Positions 6,330 to 8,042 of a DNA stretch of 8,042 nucleotides are shown here, in pieces (positions within the stretch are counted from its first letter, which is position 1; each line of letters opens with the position of its first letter). Source of the DNA: Bacteroidales bacterium UBA4070. Its GTDB lineage: Bacteria; Bacteroidota; Bacteroidia; Bacteroidales; VadinHA17. The stretch covers positions 55,398-63,439 of the forward strand of contig DFYY01000023.1 in the NCBI GenBank assembly GCA_002383485.1, in the 5' to 3' direction. A model generated the notes under the pieces. That model ran no database searches and had not been told where the DNA came from. It worked only from the letters and a program-made list of their open reading frames with translations. Both the position numbers and the translations under genes were made by a program.

Positions 6330-7367
6330 TCAGGCAAGTACCAGCGCCACCTCTTCCCTGTTTACGGCTTTGCCAATGACAGCAGCCTCAGGATGGCCTG
6401 ATGAACGCAGCTCACGGAGCAGATCAGGCACCTTCTCCGGCGCCGCCGCCATCAGCAGTCCTCCGGACGTCTGGGCATCATGGGCTATCATCTTCAGACT
6501 GTAATCAATATCCCCGGCAAAGCGTGTCTCCCCCTCGGTATAGTCAAGGTTGCGGAATGCAGCTCCCGGGATGCACCCCTGCTCTGCCAGGTCGTACACA
6601 CCGTCGAGCAGGGGAGCCTGCTTCAGGTCGATAAGGACAGTTACACCTGATGCCCTTGCCATCTTAAGTACGTGACCGGCAAGGCCAAAACCTGTGATAT
6701 CGGTGGCCCCGCACACGCCATACTTCTGCATCAGGACAGCCCCCTCCCTGTTAAGCTGTTTCATGGCACTGACGGCTGCATCGAGCTGACCGGGAGAAGT
6801 CATCTTCAGACGGTGACCCGCCAGGATGATGCCTGTCCCAAGCGGTTTGGTCAGAATCAGTTCATCACCCGCCCTGAGCCCGCCATTGGTGATGATCCTG
6901 CCGGGGTGCACCGTGCCGATAACGGCCAGGCCATACTTCGGGGGATAATCATCAATAGTGTGCCCGCCGATGATGCTGACACCGGCCTCTCTCGCCTTGT
7001 CATTGCCGCCCCTTAGTATATCCCTGTAGACTTCCATCGGGATACTGGCAGAGGGAAACATCATTATGTTAAGTGCTACAAGCGGTGTTCCTCCCATAGC
7101 ATAAACATCACTTATCGAGTTTGTTGCGGCCACAAGACCAAACTCATATCCGTCGCTCACCATCGGCGGGAAAAAGTCGGTGGTGAATACCAGCGCCGTC
7201 TCATCGTTGATTTTATAGACACCTGCATCATCGTGTGAAGAGATGTCGACCAGGATTCGCGGGTCAGAGGGAACGGGAAAATCCTTCAGCAGTTCCTCAA
7301 GTGCCCGCGGAGGTATCTTTGCCGAGCATCCCCCGGTCTCTACGGTTGACAGAAGATCGAATGGCAT
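6330..7367 (-). CDS. selD: Selenide, water dikinase SelD (selenophosphate synthetase)
   Basis: This cytoplasmic enzyme converts selenide and ATP to selenophosphate, AMP and phosphate, providing the selenium donor for selenoproteins, selenouridine in tRNA or selenium cofactors. The 345-residue length is normal. The N-terminal glycine-rich motif is T-G-G-C14-S-A-K17: C14 and K17 align with the essential Cys17 and Lys20 of E. coli SelD, while the second cysteine of the E. coli motif is alanine here, as seen in many family members. Further motifs are HDDAGVY with D46/D47, TTDFF with D64, ATNSISDVYAMGG with D87, GGHTID at 134-139, DITGFGLAGH in the middle of the protein and DAQTSGG at 297-303. The active-site codon is TGC, so this copy is not itself a selenoprotein. 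It starts 3 bases after the yedF stop and is probably translated from the same transcript. Confidence 0.97.
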   Translation of the reverse strand: MPFDLLSTVETGGCSAKIPPRALEELLKDFPVPSDPRILVDISSHDDAGVYKINDETALVFTTDFFPPMVSDGYEFGLVAATNSISDVYAMGGTPLVALNIMMFPSASIPMEVYRDILRGGNDKAREAGVSIIGGHTIDDYPPKYGLAVIGTVHPGRIITNGGLRAGDELILTKPLGTGIILAGHRLKMTSPGQLDAAVSAMKQLNREGAVLMQKYGVCGATDITGFGLAGHVLKMARASGVTVLIDLKQAPLLDGVYDLAEQGCIPGAAFRNLDYTEGETRFAGDIDYSLKMIAHDAQTSGGLLMAAAPEKVPDLLRELRSSGHPEAAVIGKAVNREEVALVLA

Positions 7368-7370
7368 GTG

Positions 7371-7991
7371 TTAAGGCCTTATAATATGGTCAGCATCCTT
7401 CAGCACATTCAATATCTGGTACATGTCGCTGAAGCTTCCCACCGGCAGGCGGCCACGTATCCCGAAATGATTTATGCATGTACTGCACAGGTAGATTGAA
7501 GTACCCCTGTCAGCCAGTTCCTTTATATGGTCAAGGACAGGCGAGTCGTCAAGCGCCATCTTCACCCCGGCGTTATAAAAGACAACGGCCGAGGGCAGCG
7601 GTTCCATCATCACCAGTGTTCTGAAGAATGAGATCATCAGCTTCAGCCCGAGCTCATCGTCGCCGCTGCCCATCCTGTCAGAGGTAACGGCCACCACCGT
7701 TCGCCGGCTGCCGGATGGCTCCTGAAGGCTTTCCGATGTACAGTACTCCGCCTCGTTTGCACTGAGCTCACCCCCGGTACCCCTGCTTACAGTCACCGTT
7801 GCCAGGGTCCCCTCCTCCCGGACAGTAAATCCCAGCTTGTTATCGGTCAGGTACCTCTTCACATTGCTGAGAGATGTCGGGTTGTCAATTAGAATCTGAA
7901 CAGCCTCGTCCGGCGCCGCCTCGTTCAGGCCCTGCCTTGTCCTGATGAGCGGGGCCGGGCAGGTGAGACCCCTTGTATCTACTGTTTTCAT
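7371..7991 (-). CDS. yedF: Selenium metabolism protein YedF (TusA-like plus DsrE-like domains)
   Basis: This is a 206-residue two-domain protein of the family often found beside selD. Residues 1-70 are a TusA/SirA-like domain with the diagnostic D-x-R-G-L-x-C11-P-A-P14 motif, where the cysteine is the sulfur (or possibly selenium) carrier in TusA relatives. A polar linker (about 70-96) leads to a DsrE-like domain (about 97-206) with FYNAGVKMAL and a C169-S-T-C172 pair, followed by the LPVGSFSDMYQIL segment typical of the family. A role in handling reactive selenium or sulfur for SelD is inferred from family and gene pairing; the reaction is not established. The ATG at 7991 is chosen over a TTG at 8000, which would add three residues before the conserved start. 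selD follows after 3 bases. Confidence 0.92.
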   Translation of the reverse strand: MKTVDTRGLTCPAPLIRTRQGLNEAAPDEAVQILIDNPTSLSNVKRYLTDNKLGFTVREEGTLATVTVSRGTGGELSANEAEYCTSESLQEPSGSRRTVVAVTSDRMGSGDDELGLKLMISFFRTLVMMEPLPSAVVFYNAGVKMALDDSPVLDHIKELADRGTSIYLCSTCINHFGIRGRLPVGSFSDMYQILNVLKDADHIIRP

Positions 7992-8008
7992 ATGCTGCAA
8001 AATAGCTC

Positions 8009-8016
8009 CAAATATA
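8009..8016 (-). promoter_or_regulatory. Possible yedF-selD promoter (-7 element)
   Basis: Read on the - strand, TATATTTG is an exact match to the Bacteroidota -7 consensus TAnnTTTG, 17 bases before the yedF ATG, which would give a leader of roughly 10 bases. No convincing TTTG lies 19-21 bases further upstream within the window, so only half of the promoter is supported. The flanking sequence is AT-rich compared with the genes, as expected for a promoter region. Confidence 0.4.
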
Positions 8017-8042
8017 GCCAGAAATGGTTATTTTTGGAGATT

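Noticed and set aside
6672..7016. 114-codon open frame on the + strand opposite selD
   Set aside because: It is the antisense of a conserved enzyme and has no family resemblance.
7326..7330. Selenocysteine at the SelD active site
   Set aside because: The codon at the active-site position is TGC (cysteine) and there is no in-frame TGA in selD.

Overview
The window carries a phosphate uptake and phosphate-sensing operon on the + strand (pstS 3' end, pstC, pstA, pstB, phoU, a PhoB-type response regulator and a PhoR-type sensor kinase). It converges on a two-gene selenium cluster on the - strand (yedF then selD). The likely source is a member of the Bacteroidota. The support is weak Shine-Dalgarno sequences at most starts and two matches to the Bacteroidota -7 element TAnnTTTG placed just before genes. 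This assignment is an inference from style, not from a marker gene. Base composition is moderately GC-rich and looks even across the window; no insertion sequence, prophage, tRNA, rRNA or CRISPR array is visible.

Layout: 1-390 is the C-terminal part of the periplasmic phosphate-binding protein, cut by the window edge. 395-2918 encodes the two permeases and the ATPase with almost no spacing. After a 39-base gap holding a possible internal promoter comes phoU (2958-3665). A 60-base spacer follows, almost entirely made of two diverged 28-base direct repeats, the first containing a perfect 7-bp palindrome. Then come the response regulator (3726-4403) and the sensor kinase (4407-6176), separated by 3 bases. 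The 153 bases between the kinase and the convergent selD are filled by tandem 60-63 base copies of the kinase's own 3' end. selD (6330-7367, -) and yedF (7371-7991, -) are separated by 3 bases, with a -7-like element directly upstream of yedF.

How the genes work together: PstS binds phosphate outside the inner membrane, PstC/PstA form the channel, and PstB drives import with ATP. In characterised systems PhoU and the Pst transporter keep the PhoR-PhoB pair quiet when phosphate is plentiful, so this operon encodes transporter, signal relay and regulator together. On the other strand, SelD makes selenophosphate and YedF is a selenium-associated sulfurtransferase-like partner. The consumer of selenophosphate (selenocysteine, selenouridine or a cofactor) is not in the window.

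No new biological system is evident. The most unusual items are the in-frame, stop-containing repeats of the kinase C-terminus (6135-6295) and the paired 28-base repeat before the response regulator (3670-3725).
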